Positions 49,814 to 60,542 are shown, counted from the stretch's first letter. The stretch is DNA of 64,000 nt from an uncultured Pseudomonadales bacterium (GCA_949372635.1 CASIAB010000005.1:62001-126000), one strand, 5' to 3'. The notes: generated from the letters alone by a model not told the origin. Numbers and translations: made by a program.

Positions 49814-49912
49814 TGTTCTGTCTCAAGGAAATAATAACCGCGGCTATCCCGCCACGTGGAATGCGCTTCGCATAACCATTTTACGATTGTTTTCTGGAAT
49901 CTGATTATTTAA

Positions 49913-50851
49913 TTAGTCGAGGGATAGTAGCCGAGTATCAGCTAAGTTAGCGACACCGGTATTAGGAAACCTTCTTTTTATGTCATTCAATAGCCGCCTT
50001 GCTTCAGAGAAGCTTCCCATGCCTTCATAAGCGAGCGCCAACCCATAAAGAGCATCTGGTAGCTTGGCCGAGTCTTGATGTTGATTTCCAATCACCTCAT
50101 AAGACTCTACCGCCTCGCTGTACCGATTTAGATAGAGGTAGGCCTGCCCTTTCCAATAGTACGCGTTGGCAACGAAACGGCCTTGAGGGTAGATGCTCAG
50201 ATACTGATCGAATTCGGCTATGGATAAATCGAAGTTACTCTTGATCACCGAGTCATAAGCCATCTGATAAAGCTGCTGTTCGCTGAGCACTGCTGGCTCT
50301 AATGTCCCTCTTCCAATGTTTCGCGCAACTGGCGGTCTGTTAGGAGTCGTTGTAGGTGACAACAGCTGCGACTGTAGGCGTGATTGAGAAACAGAACCTG
50401 GCCTAGAATTAGAGATAGATCTTTGAATTAGCGGTGTTGTGTTACTGGCCGGCGCCACTGCGGTGCTGCCACCAGGAGCACTGCTATTCACTACTACGGG
50501 CGCAGCGGATGAAGCGCTAGATTCGAGCCCAATCAATCTATCATCTACATTGGTATAGCGACTTAGAGAATCGCGCTGCATTTTGCGCAATTGGAAACTC
50601 TGTTCCTCAACCATCGCTCTTAGCGACTGCACTTCGGTCTGCAGATCTCCAATCTGATCGAGCAGAAGCGACATTGCATCATTATTATTGCCGGCGAGCG
50701 GGGCTAAATTAGCTGAGCGAGCTTGCCCGAGAGTAAAAGGTTGTGATTCGACAACTGAACCAACCCCTTGGCCTATAACAGATGAACTAAGCAGGCTAGC
50801 ACAAAAGAAAATACGCAGCTTACGCGTTGCAGCCCTCAGGGTGTAATTCAT
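49913..50851 (-). CDS. cpoB: Cell division coordinator CpoB (YbgF)
   Basis: 312 residues: signal peptide, an N-terminal coiled coil (LLDQIGDLQTEVQSLRAMVE), a Ser/Pro/Asn-rich linker and C-terminal TPRs (AYYWKGQAYLYLNRYSEAVE). Coordinates outer membrane constriction with PBP1B and TolA. ATG start without a clear ribosome-binding site. Last of the tol-pal genes. Confidence 0.93.
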   Translation of the reverse strand: MNYTLRAATRKLRIFFCASLLSSSVIGQGVGSVVESQPFTLGQARSANLAPLAGNNNDAMSLLLDQIGDLQTEVQSLRAMVEEQSFQLRKMQRDSLSRYTNVDDRLIGLESSASSAAPVVVNSSAPGGSTAVAPASNTTPLIQRSISNSRPGSVSQSRLQSQLLSPTTTPNRPPVARNIGRGTLEPAVLSEQQLYQMAYDSVIKSNFDLSIAEFDQYLSIYPQGRFVANAYYWKGQAYLYLNRYSEAVESYEVIGNQHQDSAKLPDALYGLALAYEGMGSFSEARRLLNDIKRRFPNTGVANLADTRLLSLD

Positions 50852-50879
50852 AGTTTTTTATTACCACGCAGTTAAGTGC

Positions 50880-51425
50880 TTATCGTGAAACAATTTCTAC
50901 GCGACGATTACGGCTGTAAGCATTGTCGCTTTGACCAGCTTGCGCAGGTTGTTCTTCACCGTAGCTAACCACCTCAATCTGCGAACGCGAAGCGCCATTC
51001 ACGATTAAATAGTTAAGGACGCTATTTGCACGACGTTCGCCCAAGGCAAGGTTATATTCGCGCGTGCCGCGCTCATCGCCGTGACCCTCAAGACGAATTC
51101 TTTTGCTGGAATTTGCAGCCAGATCTCGGGCGTGAAAAGAAAGTGTCTCACGGTCCGCAGAATTGAACTCAGCGATATCGAAGCCAAAATAGAATACTGT
51201 CTGACGCAGGGCATTTTGGGCTCGGATCTCTTCTTGTGTCAGCTGGCCCGAGGTAGAACCTGGATTTGTGCGCGCGGAGCCATTATTCGACGAGCTGCTG
51301 TTTGAAGAAGCTTCGCCGTCCATTGCACCTTCTTCAGTGTCGCTGGTTGAACTACATGCCACCAAGGCAAATAGTGAGATAGCCATTAGGCCCATTTTAA
51401 TTGATTGTATGCTTTTCTTTGTCAC
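50880..51425 (-). CDS. pal: Peptidoglycan-associated lipoprotein Pal
   Basis: 181 residues from the GTG at 51423-51425, chosen because GGAGGA lies eight bases upstream and the resulting signal peptide ends in the lipobox LVAC (Cys24). The frame stays open further upstream but that extension has no support. A Ser/Asn-rich linker leads to the OmpA-like peptidoglycan-binding domain (FYFGFDIAEF, LEGHGDERGTREYNLALGER, RRANSVLNYL). Tol-Pal outer membrane component. Confidence 0.95.
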   Translation of the reverse strand: MTKKSIQSIKMGLMAISLFALVACSSTSDTEEGAMDGEASSNSSSSNNGSARTNPGSTSGQLTQEEIRAQNALRQTVFYFGFDIAEFNSADRETLSFHARDLAANSSKRIRLEGHGDERGTREYNLALGERRANSVLNYLIVNGASRSQIEVVSYGEEQPAQAGQSDNAYSRNRRVEIVSR

Positions 51426-51490
51426 TCTTTGAGTCCTCCAAAGACTTAAATCGTTATCTAAAAAACCTATCGCACTCTGTAATTTAACTG

Positions 51491-52813
51491 CTAATTTAGG
51501 AACGGGGACCAAGCTGGCTCCCGCACATCTCCCTGTGTTGATGGTAGCCGGAACCTCACTGCTCCGTCAATGGATACGGCGTCCAGCACCCCTCTTCCAT
51601 TGAATTTCGTCGCATACATTATCATGCTACCGTTCGGTGCAATGCTGGGCGATTCGTCTAATGATGTGCTCGTCAAAGTTATGACTCTCAAAGTTTCGAT
51701 ATTGAGCACCGCAATCTTATAATTCGGGTCCTGACGCGTCTCGCGGCGGACATGCACAAGATTCACGCCATCTGGCAAAAACTTCGCGTTAAGGCATTGA
51801 AAACAGTCATAAGTTAAGCGTTCTACGTTGAAGGAGCTGGCCCCCAATTCGATCTGGTAGATTTGCGGCTGTCCAGTGCGTTCTGACATGAATACAATAG
51901 ATCTACTATCGGCAGTCCAGCTAGGCTCTGTATCAATTAATGGATGATCAGTAACCCGGATTAGCTGATTAGTCGTAAGGTCTTGCACATAAATATCGGG
52001 ACTACCGTCTTTGGACAGCACCATCGCCAGCTTAGTTCCGTCAGGCGACCATTCTGGCGAACTGTTTAAATTTGGGTAGTTAGTTATCTGACGCCTATCG
52101 CCCGTGGCGATATTCTGAATATAGATCCGCGGCAGCTCAGTCTCAAACGATACATAGGCGACGTCTCTTCCCGTTGGCGACCAGCTAGGCGACATAATGG
52201 GTTCTACAGACTCCAACAATATTTGCGCGCGCTGCCCATCGTAGTCAGCTTTCTCTAAGCGAAAATTTGTTCTTTCAGGATTCATGTATTCGGCAACAAC
52301 ATACAATATTTCACTAGTAAAGGCGCCACGTATACCGGTTACCTGCTCAAATACTACGTTGCTTATCTCATGAGCTATGTCACGAAGCTGGGACACGCTT
52401 CCTGTCAGAACTTCGCCTGCAAGTTTTATCTCGCGATTTATGTCGAAAAATTCATACTGCACTTGAACTAGCTGGCTACCCTCTGCTCTATCGATCTTGC
52501 CAACGAGTAGATAGTCCTGAGCCAAAATGCGCCAATCGCTGTAAAATACTTCTCGCTCTTCACTCGGTATGCTGATCATGTTCGAACGAGACAGAGGACT
52601 AAATTCGCCTACTTGCTCTAAGTCGTTCATAACTATCTGTGAAATATCCTCACTCAACACACCATTGCCCTGCCAAGAAAAAGGCACAACGGCGATAGGG
52701 ATTGGATTATCCGAGCCCTGCGTTATCTGAATGCTTAGTTCCGCCTTCGCGGTGAAAGGCAACAGGAACAGACTGCACATAAAAAAACTAGGTAGCGATT
52801 TTCGTAAATTCAA
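51491..52813 (-). CDS. tolB: Periplasmic beta-propeller protein TolB
   Basis: 440 residues with signal peptide (cleavage near TAKAE), N-terminal domain IPIAVVPFSWQG and a C-terminal propeller of repeated SPSWSPTGRDVAYVSFE and WSPDGTKLAMVLSKDGSPDI units. Start is TTG (52811-52813) overlapping the tolA stop as TTGA; GAGGA sits upstream. Translationally coupled to tolA. Confidence 0.96.
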   Translation of the reverse strand: MNLRKSLPSFFMCSLFLLPFTAKAELSIQITQGSDNPIPIAVVPFSWQGNGVLSEDISQIVMNDLEQVGEFSPLSRSNMISIPSEEREVFYSDWRILAQDYLLVGKIDRAEGSQLVQVQYEFFDINREIKLAGEVLTGSVSQLRDIAHEISNVVFEQVTGIRGAFTSEILYVVAEYMNPERTNFRLEKADYDGQRAQILLESVEPIMSPSWSPTGRDVAYVSFETELPRIYIQNIATGDRRQITNYPNLNSSPEWSPDGTKLAMVLSKDGSPDIYVQDLTTNQLIRVTDHPLIDTEPSWTADSRSIVFMSERTGQPQIYQIELGASSFNVERLTYDCFQCLNAKFLPDGVNLVHVRRETRQDPNYKIAVLNIETLRVITLTSTSLDESPSIAPNGSMIMYATKFNGRGVLDAVSIDGAVRFRLPSTQGDVREPAWSPFLN

Positions 52814-53655
52814 TTCAGTAAATCCTCGGGTTGGAATATCAGTGAGAGAGACCTGAAGTTCTCATTAAACACATTAGAAGGCAATGCCTGTAATTCCCTG
52901 AACGGGGCAGCACTATAAACTGCATTCTCCGCTGATCTGTCGAATGCTGGGTCGCCACTGGACTCGGTAATAACAGCATCAATTAGCTCCCCTGTCGGCA
53001 ACATCCTTATCTGTAAGATCGCGCGCATACCATTTCTAGCACTCGGCGGTCTTGACCAAACACTCTGCACAGCCTGTTGAATAATCGCCATGCCACTCTG
53101 TACCATTTCAAATTCTGAGCTGGCAAGTTCGGCAGCAGCAGCGTTCGTCGCTTCTTTCTGCCTCTGCTTTTCTCTATCTCGGCTCTCTTGTTGGCGTTGC
53201 GCCTCAGCTAATTCGAGCTGCCTGCGCTGCTCTTGTTCAAGTTCATTTTGCTCCTCGCGTTCGCGTACGAGTTGATCAGCATCTAGCCTTTCTTGCTCCT
53301 GACGCTGTCGCAAAGATGCCAGCTCTCTCGCCTTTCTTTGTTCTTCCACTCTCGAGTCTGCCTGCTTCTGTCTCTGCCGTTCGGCCTCTGCAGCTTGCTG
53401 CGCGACCTCCCGTTCTCGGGTACTCTGCTGTTGCTGCTGTCGCTCCAGACGTTTGCGCTCGTTTGCGACCTGCGGGTTCTCTTGAATCAGCAATGCTTTC
53501 ACCACTGTAGGCTGCACTAATTCCAAAGCCTCAGGACTCTTACCACTTTGCAGATACAACAAAAGCGCCAAAATTACACTGTGAAAAGTTACAGCAACCA
53601 CTACCGAAAGTGGATAGCCGTTGTAGATCACAACATTGTTAAACGTGTCTTTCAT
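52810..53655 (-). CDS. tolA: Envelope-spanning protein TolA
   Basis: 281 residues: one membrane segment (about 16-38), a long helical domain rich in Gln, Glu, Arg and Ala (about 60-175), and a TonB-like C-terminal domain (ILQIRMLPTGELIDAVITES). The central domain is Gln/Arg-rich, not the Ala/Lys repeats of E. coli TolA. Links TolQR to TolB-Pal. ATG start, 5 bases after tolR. Confidence 0.94.
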   Translation of the reverse strand: MKDTFNNVVIYNGYPLSVVVAVTFHSVILALLLYLQSGKSPEALELVQPTVVKALLIQENPQVANERKRLERQQQQQSTREREVAQQAAEAERQRQKQADSRVEEQRKARELASLRQRQEQERLDADQLVREREEQNELEQEQRRQLELAEAQRQQESRDREKQRQKEATNAAAAELASSEFEMVQSGMAIIQQAVQSVWSRPPSARNGMRAILQIRMLPTGELIDAVITESSGDPAFDRSAENAVYSAAPFRELQALPSNVFNENFRSLSLIFQPEDLLN

Positions 53656-53660
53656 TAGCC

Positions 53661-54101
53661 CTAAATGCTACCCAAGGGCTGTGTAATAAAATTAGGATTG
53701 GCGACCCCGGCTGCCTGCAAAGTTGTAATCAGGTTTACCATCGCGCCCCAACCCGCTTCTGTATCGCCTTCCACCAGAACCTGTATCGTAGGATTTGCGT
53801 TGGTAATGATACCGACCTGCTGCCCTAAGGTTTCAAGAGTTACCGGCTGACGATCTTCGCCCGTTGCTCCGACGCTGATGAAGTAGTCTCCCTGGGCTGT
53901 GAGCGAAACCACCAGTGTTTCCACGTTCTCATCAATAGCTAATGGCTCATTATTTGCCTTCGGCAATTCGACTTCGATGCCCTGATTAAGTAACGGAGCG
54001 GTCACCATGAAAACAACGAGCAACACCAACATTACGTCGATAAAAGGCACGACGTTAATCTCACCCATTGGTTTCCGTTTCTTACGAACAATTGTATCCA
54101 T
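53661..54101 (-). CDS. tolR: Tol-Pal proton-channel component TolR
   Basis: 146 residues from the ATG at 54099-54101 (a TTG just before is less likely). Single membrane helix with the essential Asp in NVVPFIDVMLVLLVVFMV, then a periplasmic domain. ExbD/TolR family. Within the operon, 26 bases after tolQ. Confidence 0.96.
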   Translation of the reverse strand: MDTIVRKKRKPMGEINVVPFIDVMLVLLVVFMVTAPLLNQGIEVELPKANNEPLAIDENVETLVVSLTAQGDYFISVGATGEDRQPVTLETLGQQVGIITNANPTIQVLVEGDTEAGWGAMVNLITTLQAAGVANPNFITQPLGSI

Positions 54102-54127
54102 CAAGCAAACCTATTCAGTAGCTGCGC

Positions 54128-54814
54128 TTATTCACTATGTATCTGTCGGTGCAGAATGCTTGAGAATTCGTCGGTAAAAGTAATGTAGCTACCGGTTATG
54201 TTATCGACGCTCGCGGTATATCGGTTGTACACAACCACAGCTGGTATTGCCACGAACAGACCCATGGCAGTAGCGATAAGTGCCTCTGCGATGTCAGGCG
54301 CTATAACCTGCATAGTCACCTGCGCCTGACTGGCGAGCCCAATAAATGAATTCATGATGCCAATCACGGTACCAAACAGCCCGATGTAAACCGAAACTGA
54401 AGCAACTGTTGCGAGAAATGGTAGGTGCTTCTCTAGCTTCTCTTCTTCTCTAGAATAGGCCACTCGCATCGCTCTCTGCGCACCCTCCATTACCGCTTCC
54501 TTGTCCATTGTAGGCTGCTGGCGCAGGCGCATAAATTCTTTGAATCCAGCGCGAAAGATACCCTCCATGCCAACGACTGGAATATCCTCCTTCTGCATCT
54601 GACTACCTTCTTTATAAAGCTGACTTAGGTCCATCCCTGACCAGAAACGGTGCTCGAAACTGAGCACTCCCTTAGAGGCAGCTGACAGAACCAGTGCGCG
54701 CTGAAATATCATCACCCAGGATACTATCGAAAGACCTAACAAAGTAAGCAGCACTAACTGCACTGGCAGGCTTGCTTCCAAAATTAGTTGAGTAGGTGTA
54801 ATCCCTGCGATCAC
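54128..54814 (-). CDS. tolQ: Tol-Pal proton-channel component TolQ
   Basis: 228 residues (E. coli 230) from the GTG at 54812-54814, preceded by GGAGA; the frame remains open 26 codons further with no support. Three membrane segments; HLPFLATVASVSVYIGLFGTVIGIMNSF and ALIATAMGLFVAIPAVVVYN hold the conserved Thr/Gly helices of the MotA/TolQ family. First gene of tolQRAB-pal-cpoB. The usual ybgC in front is absent; 313 bases to ruvB hold no gene or remnant I can recognise. Confidence 0.95.
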   Translation of the reverse strand: MIAGITPTQLILEASLPVQLVLLTLLGLSIVSWVMIFQRALVLSAASKGVLSFEHRFWSGMDLSQLYKEGSQMQKEDIPVVGMEGIFRAGFKEFMRLRQQPTMDKEAVMEGAQRAMRVAYSREEEKLEKHLPFLATVASVSVYIGLFGTVIGIMNSFIGLASQAQVTMQVIAPDIAEALIATAMGLFVAIPAVVVYNRYTASVDNITGSYITFTDEFSSILHRQIHSE

Positions 54815-55127
54815 TATCGTTCTCCATTTGGGTACCCGTTTTAGATAACCCACATTCGACCTACGCCCTAGGTCGGTGTATTTAATTCGCACGGATTGAA
54901 TTCCCGCTGCATATTTAGTTTAGCAATCAAAACTCGCACGAAATCCGCACTATCAAAGGGATATTCGGCCAAAACGGCAAATAGTTTTGTGAAAAGGCAT
55001 TTAACTCACTAAATCTAACCACCCAGAGGTAAATTTAGTTATCGCGGGGATGAATCATGGCCAGATTGTGGCAATTGAGTGCATTATAAGAAAGTGACCC
55101 AAAACGAGCACCCTCAGTGGATACTAG

Positions 55128-56183
55128 TCAATCCTGCTCAGATTGAGGTTGAGCTTGTCCCTGGTCGTAGATGTCAGCCATCTGCTCAGACGGTTTGATG
55201 CCGAAATGGCGATACGCAAACTGAGTGACTACACGCCCGCGTGGCGTGCGCATGATGAAGCCCTGCTGTATCAAATACGGCTCCAGCACATCCTCAATTG
55301 TGTCGCGCTCTTCGCTGATCGCCGCCGCCAGACTATCGATTCCAACTGGACCACCTTCGAACTTCTCAATCATGGTCATCAGCAGGCGTCGATCCATATG
55401 GTCAAATCCGTTCTTATCGATGCTTAGCATATCCAGAGCTAAGCCCGCCGTTTCCAGGTTTACTTCGCCATTCGCTTTTACTTCGGAATAGTCTCGAACT
55501 CTGCGCAGCAATCGATTCGCGATGCGCGGCGTGCCGCGCGACCGCTTAGCGATCTCTGCCGCACCGAATTCGTCAGTCTTAGTACCCAAAATTTTTGCAG
55601 AACGACTCACAATATGAGTCAATTCGTCTACCGAATAGAACTCTAGGCGCTGAATGATGCCAAAGCGATCTCGCAAAGGTGAAGTGAGTAGGCCTGCTCG
55701 AGTGGTTGCGCCAACCAGCGTAAAGGGAGGAAGGTCCAACTTAATTGACCGTGCCGCGGGGCCTTCGCCGATCATAATATCTAACTGATAGTCTTCCATC
55801 GCAGGATAGAGTATCTCTTCGATTACCGGACTCAATCGATGAATTTCATCGATAAATAACACATCGCCCTCATCCAAATTAGTTAACATTGCCGCCAGAT
55901 CACCTGCCTTTTCCAGCACGGGCCCCGACGTCGCCTTTATCGAAACCTGAAGTTCATTCGCGATGATATTCGCAAGCGTAGTCTTTCCCAGACCGGGAGG
56001 ACCGAATATCAGGGTGTGGTCGAGTGGCTCTTGGCGGTTGCGAGCGGCACTAATGAAGATGCCCATCTGCTCTTTGACTTCGCTCTGCCCGACATAGTCC
56101 GTCAAGACCAGGGGTCGTATAGCACGGTCTCCCGAATCTTCTACCGGTGCCGCTTGAGGCGAGATGAGTCTATCTTCTTCCAT
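55128..56183 (-). CDS. ruvB: Holliday junction branch-migration helicase RuvB
   Basis: 351 residues; AAA+ Walker [12 protein letters not shown], Walker B DEIHRLS, sensor [19 protein letters not shown] and C-terminal winged helix ([17 protein letters not shown]). Motor of RuvAB. ATG start. Third gene of ruvC-ruvA-ruvB; intact although ruvA is broken. Confidence 0.98.
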   Translation of the reverse strand: MEEDRLISPQAAPVEDSGDRAIRPLVLTDYVGQSEVKEQMGIFISAARNRQEPLDHTLIFGPPGLGKTTLANIIANELQVSIKATSGPVLEKAGDLAAMLTNLDEGDVLFIDEIHRLSPVIEEILYPAMEDYQLDIMIGEGPAARSIKLDLPPFTLVGATTRAGLLTSPLRDRFGIIQRLEFYSVDELTHIVSRSAKILGTKTDEFGAAEIAKRSRGTPRIANRLLRRVRDYSEVKANGEVNLETAGLALDMLSIDKNGFDHMDRRLLMTMIEKFEGGPVGIDSLAAAISEERDTIEDVLEPYLIQQGFIMRTPRGRVVTQFAYRHFGIKPSEQMADIYDQGQAQPQSEQD

Positions 56184-56232
56184 TCTAATTCTGATTCCGT
56201 TTCGATCTAGCGATCAATATTTACTTAACCGA

Positions 56233-56833
56233 TTAAGCCATACTCTTCAATGAGTGCCGAATTAGTTCTTCCGAACCCTGAATTTCTGGATTTGTTTTTA
56301 ACACCGCAGCGATAGCATGGGCTGCCTGCTGGGGTTTGTACCCTAGAGAGATTAGCGCCGTTTCAGCGTCGCTGGTGATCGAGGCTCCGGCAGATACTGG
56401 TACCTGTGTGCCACCCTCTTCGCCATCCCAGTCTTTGAGGCGATCACGCATTTCTATCAACAATCGTTCAGCGGTCTTCTTGCCAATACCGGGCATCTTC
56501 ACCATTGCATTGATATCATTGCTGCGCACCGCTCTCACAAATTCATCGGCCTCCATGCTGGAGAGAATGCCTAGAGCCATCTTCGGACCCACGCCATTGA
56601 CCTTAATTAGCGAGCGAAACATCGACTTGTCTTTTTCTTCAAAAAAACCATAGAGCAATTGAGCGTCTTCACGCACAACAAAGTGCGTGTGCAGGGTTAT
56701 TTCTTTTCCTAGCTCGGGCAGTTGGTAGAGCGTACTCATAGGAGACCAGCACTTCGTAGCAGATACCAGCCACATCGATCTGAATTTCTGGAGGTTTCTT
56801 ATCGACTAGTACGCCGCGTATTCTTCCTATCAC
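56233..56833 (-). pseudogene. ruvA: ruvA gene with a single-base frameshift
   Basis: A GTG at 56831-56833, overlapping the ruvC stop as GTGA with AGGAAGAGG upstream, starts [20 protein letters not shown] then [11 protein letters not shown]. The family continues [13 protein letters not shown], which is found in the next frame; removing one base (56740, minus-strand T between TCC and ATG) restores the alignment exactly. As written the first frame stops after about 54 residues. The downstream frame has the HhH motifs VNGVGPKMALGIL and MPGIGKKTAERLLIEM. True mutation, recoding or base error cannot be separated here. Confidence 0.93.
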
Positions 56834-57348
56834 CTGAACCTCTTCCTACTAAATGATTTTGCGCCAGCCATCCGAATCAGACTGGCTTCGGTATTGGCAT
56901 GGCAGATAGCTACTGCGAGTGCATCCGCCGCATCTTCGGCTATGTTAGCACTTATCGCCAGAAGCGCTTTAACCATGTGCTGAACCTGCAACTTGTCCGC
57001 GCTGCCAGAACCAACCACGGCCTGCTTCACTTTGCGGGCCGAGTATTCAGCGACAGGTAGATCATTTGAGAGACAGGCGACCATAGCGCTACCCCTCGCC
57101 TGGCCGAGCTTCAGTGCGGATGCCGCGTTCCTGCCCATGAAAACGTCTTCAACCGCTGCCTGTTGAGGAGAGTACTCCTCAATTACCTCACAGATTTCTG
57201 AGAATATGATTTTTAGCCGCTCAGGTAGAGACGCGCTACTTGTTTTGACACAACCGCAGTGGATGTATTCCAGCTTATTACCGACAGAATTAATCAAGCC
57301 ATAACCAGTGATACGGGAGCCGGGGTCTATGCCGAGAATGATGGCCAT
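56830..57348 (-). CDS. ruvC: Crossover junction endodeoxyribonuclease RuvC
   Basis: 172 residues; catalytic Asp7 in [14 protein letters not shown], Glu in AAVEDVFMG, and the C-terminal acidic pair in [17 protein letters not shown]. Resolves Holliday junctions. ATG start. Its stop overlaps the start of ruvA by four bases. Confidence 0.98.
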   Translation of the reverse strand: MAIILGIDPGSRITGYGLINSVGNKLEYIHCGCVKTSSASLPERLKIIFSEICEVIEEYSPQQAAVEDVFMGRNAASALKLGQARGSAMVACLSNDLPVAEYSARKVKQAVVGSGSADKLQVQHMVKALLAISANIAEDAADALAVAICHANTEASLIRMAGAKSFSRKRFR

Positions 57349-57459
57349 TTTGTTCCTCAGCCTGGGTACTGGAAATCAGACAGCGCTCAATGAATGCGAT
57401 GTCTGATTCGATGCTTGGCAGGCGTGTTTGCTTGACTTTTATTCTGATTCTAGCTCTAG

Positions 57460-58203
57460 CTAAAGTTGGACAGCTATCTCATCTGAGATATTGGCATTGT
57501 GGTAGACATTCTGAACGTCATCCAAGTCTTCCATAAGGTCTATTAGCTGCACGAGTGTCTCGGCAGAACTCAGATCGAGATCAGCTTCTGTTGATGCCAA
57601 CATGGTCATCTCAACAGCATTCGCCTCAAAACCAGCGCCATTAAGAGCATCTTGCACGGCACCGAAGGTTTCCAGCGTAGTCATCACATCGATACTACTA
57701 TCTTCATTGGTCACGATGTCATGTGCGCCCGCGTCCAGAGAAATTTCCATGATCTTCTCTTCGCTGCTGCCTGCTGGAAAACTAATAATACCGGTTTTCT
57801 CGAATAGATAAGCAACAGAACCGTTGGTTCCAAGGGTGCCACCGAACTTTGTAAAGGCATGACGCACCTCGGCAACGGTGCGGTTCTTATTATCGGTCAA
57901 CGTTTCGACGAGCACAGCAGTTCCCCCCGGGCCATAGCCCTCGTAACTCAACTCTTCTAAATTATCACTCTCGGACGTGCCCGCACCTCTTGCGACCGCA
58001 CGATCGATAGTATCGCGCGTCATATTTGCGGCGAGCGCCTTGTCGACTGTGGCTCGCAGACTTGGATTATCTGCCACATCGCCACCGCCTGCTTTTGCCG
58101 CAACAGTCAGCTCACGGATAATCTTTGTAAAAATTTTACCGCGTTTAGCATCCTGCCCTGCTTTTCGGTGCTTGATATTGGCCCATTTGCTATGACCTGC
58201 CAT
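57460..58203 (-). CDS. yebC: YebC/PmpR-family protein (TACO1-like)
   Basis: 247 residues from the ATG at 58201-58203, giving the invariant [14 protein letters not shown]. The family includes transcription regulators (PmpR) and a translation factor that relieves polyproline stalling. [14 protein letters not shown] is another hallmark. Upstream of ruvC on the same strand as in E. coli; 93 bases downstream of aspS. Confidence 0.95.
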   Translation of the reverse strand: MAGHSKWANIKHRKAGQDAKRGKIFTKIIRELTVAAKAGGGDVADNPSLRATVDKALAANMTRDTIDRAVARGAGTSESDNLEELSYEGYGPGGTAVLVETLTDNKNRTVAEVRHAFTKFGGTLGTNGSVAYLFEKTGIISFPAGSSEEKIMEISLDAGAHDIVTNEDSSIDVMTTLETFGAVQDALNGAGFEANAVEMTMLASTEADLDLSSAETLVQLIDLMEDLDDVQNVYHNANISDEIAVQL

Positions 58204-58295
58204 AACAGACTCACTCCCAATCTTATAATTCTTGTTTAAGCTTCTTTGCACGCACTATCTATAGGTACTTTTTACAATCACTTCTTCATCCACTT

Positions 58296-60074
58296 CTATG
58301 ACTGCTTCGGCGCAGCTTGCTCTCTCAATCTGATATTAAGCTCTTTGAGCTGTTTCGCTGAGACATTGCCTGGCGCATCAGTTAGTGGGCATGCCGCCGA
58401 CTGCGTCTTTGGAAACGCAATAACATCACGGATCGACGTTGCACCAGTCATCAACATAATAAGCCTGTCCAGACCGAATGCGATACCTCCGTGCGGAGGA
58501 CAGCCGTAACTCAAAGCTTCTAATAAGAAGCCGAATTTCTCCTGGGCTTCTTCCTCGCCAATGCCTAGCGCTTCGAACACCGACTGCTGCATTTCTACCT
58601 CATTGATACGAATCGAACCGCCGCCGAGTTCGGTACCGTTTAATACCATGTCATAGGCTCTAGAAAGCGCCCCAAGAGGATCCGCTTTTAGCTGCTTCGC
58701 ATCGCAAGACGGCGCCGTAAAGGGATGATGTAGCGAGGTCAGACTGCCATCGCTCGCAGTTTCAAACATGGGAAAATCGACAACCCATAATGGCGCCCAG
58801 CCTTCTTTGATCTGTCCAAGGTCTTCTGCCACCTTAATTCGCAGCGCACCCAGTGCCTCGTTGACCACTTTGGCCTTGTCCGCGCCGAAGAAAATTATGT
58901 CTCCAGTCTGCGCTTCCAGCTTCTTCATAAGTGCGTAGACGACTTCATCCGGCATAAATTTTAAGATCGGTGACTGCAGACCTTCTAAGCCTGCATCAAT
59001 ATCATTCACCTTAACCCATGCCAAACCCTTAGCGCCGTAGATGCCAACAAACTTCGTATAATCATCTATTACCTTGCGGCTAATGCTCGCGCCCTGAGGA
59101 ACACGCAGCGCAGCAACGCGACTTTGCTCATCGTTTGCCGGGGCGCTAAATACTTTAAATTCCACATCTTTCATGAGATCGTCGATATCAACGAGCTCCA
59201 AATCAATCCTTAGATCTGGTTTGTCCGAGCCAAAGCGGTGCATAGCTTGTGCATGTGACATGCGAGGGAAAATGCCTAAATCGACATCTAAATGCTTCTT
59301 AAACACATCGCTGACCAGCTTCTCCATAACAGACATAATCTGCCCTTCATTTAAGAATGAAGCCTCAACATCGATCTGTGTGAACTCAGGCTGACGGTCA
59401 GCACGCAGATCTTCGTCTCTGAAACATTTCGCGATCTGGTAGTAACGGTCCATGCCCGCCGCCATTAGAATCTGTTTAAAAAGCTGCGGCGATTGAGGTA
59501 GCGCGAAAAATTTATTCGGATGGGTTCTGCTCGGTACGAGATAATCACGAGCACCTTCGGGAGTAGCCTTAGTAAGCAGCGGCGTCTCTACATCGACGAA
59601 GCCATTGCCATCTAGAAAGTTACGCACGGTATTAGTGACTTTCGAACGAAATCGCAGCCTTTCCGCCATTTCTGGGCGGCGTAGATCGATGTAACGATAG
59701 CGCAGTCGGATGTCTTCACCTACTTCAGAATGGTCGTCCAATTGTATAGGTGGTGTCTCTGCTGCATTGAGTATTTCTAGCTGTTTGCCCAACACTTCGA
59801 TCTTGCCTGTTCCCATATCATGGTTAAGTGTGCCTTCCGGACGCAAGCGAACAATCCCAGTTACTCTGACTACGAATTCATTTCGCACACCTTCAGCAGT
59901 GGCGAAACTTTCTACGGTATCTGGATCATAAACAATCTGAGCGATTCCTTCTCTATCTCTCACGTCAAGAAAGATAACCCCGCCGTGATCTCGGCGACGG
60001 TGAACCCATCCGCATAATTGGACTTCCTGATCCACAAATGATTCGTTTAGTTCACCACAATAGTTACTGCGCAT
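58296..60074 (-). CDS. aspS: Aspartate--tRNA ligase
   Basis: 592-residue bacterial-type class II synthetase: OB-fold anticodon domain ([20 protein letters not shown]), core with [13 protein letters not shown] and [21 protein letters not shown] insertion, and motif 3 [15 protein letters not shown]. Charges tRNA-Asp (gene at 29029). ATG start. Confidence 0.98.
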   Translation of the reverse strand: MRSNYCGELNESFVDQEVQLCGWVHRRRDHGGVIFLDVRDREGIAQIVYDPDTVESFATAEGVRNEFVVRVTGIVRLRPEGTLNHDMGTGKIEVLGKQLEILNAAETPPIQLDDHSEVGEDIRLRYRYIDLRRPEMAERLRFRSKVTNTVRNFLDGNGFVDVETPLLTKATPEGARDYLVPSRTHPNKFFALPQSPQLFKQILMAAGMDRYYQIAKCFRDEDLRADRQPEFTQIDVEASFLNEGQIMSVMEKLVSDVFKKHLDVDLGIFPRMSHAQAMHRFGSDKPDLRIDLELVDIDDLMKDVEFKVFSAPANDEQSRVAALRVPQGASISRKVIDDYTKFVGIYGAKGLAWVKVNDIDAGLEGLQSPILKFMPDEVVYALMKKLEAQTGDIIFFGADKAKVVNEALGALRIKVAEDLGQIKEGWAPLWVVDFPMFETASDGSLTSLHHPFTAPSCDAKQLKADPLGALSRAYDMVLNGTELGGGSIRINEVEMQQSVFEALGIGEEEAQEKFGFLLEALSYGCPPHGGIAFGLDRLIMLMTGATSIRDVIAFPKTQSAACPLTDAPGNVSAKQLKELNIRLREQAAPKQS

Positions 60075-60173
60075 AGCATTTTCCTGTTTAAAAACTTTCT
60101 TTATGTTGATCCGCCCTTGAAGCAGCTATTTATTAACGACTGACCTTGTAGCAACTACCGTCCGATCTATTAA

Positions 60174-60542
60174 CTAACTAGAAGAGCCTTTTGGAGGCGT
60201 CTTTTTGCTGTCTGTTCCCTTATTTTTCGAAGCTTCTTTGCTAACTGCCGCTTTCTCGTCTCCCTTGCTTCGGAGGGAGTCAGGTTGTTCACCTGTCAAT
60301 TTTTCAGCATTACTTCCACTTGAAGCTGTCGACTCCGATTCAGCTAGTTGCTTCTTATTGCCAGTTTTGAAGTCAGTCTCGTACCATCCACTACCTTTTA
60401 AGCGGAAGCTCGCCGCGGAGATCAGCTTGCTTAAGCCCGGTTTCCCACAAACCGGGCAATCCAGCAATGGCTTTTCGCTTATCTTCTGAAGAGCCTCCAT
60501 CTTGTGCTCGCACTTCGTACACTGATATTCGTATATCGGCAT
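60174..60542 (-). CDS. FmdB-family zinc-ribbon protein
   Basis: 122 residues. Cys8/Cys11 and Cys29/Cys32 form a zinc ribbon (YQCTKC, DCPVCGK), followed by the FRLKGSGWYETDF segment typical of FmdB proteins found next to aspS, and a Lys/Ser-rich disordered tail. Role unknown. Upstream of aspS on the same strand. Confidence 0.85.
   Translation of the reverse strand: MPIYEYQCTKCEHKMEALQKISEKPLLDCPVCGKPGLSKLISAASFRLKGSGWYETDFKTGNKKQLAESESTASSGSNAEKLTGEQPDSLRSKGDEKAAVSKEASKNKGTDSKKTPPKGSSS

Noticed and set aside
49814..49912. Possible queuosine (preQ1) riboswitch before queE or queD
   Set aside because: No preQ1 aptamer pattern found in either leader.
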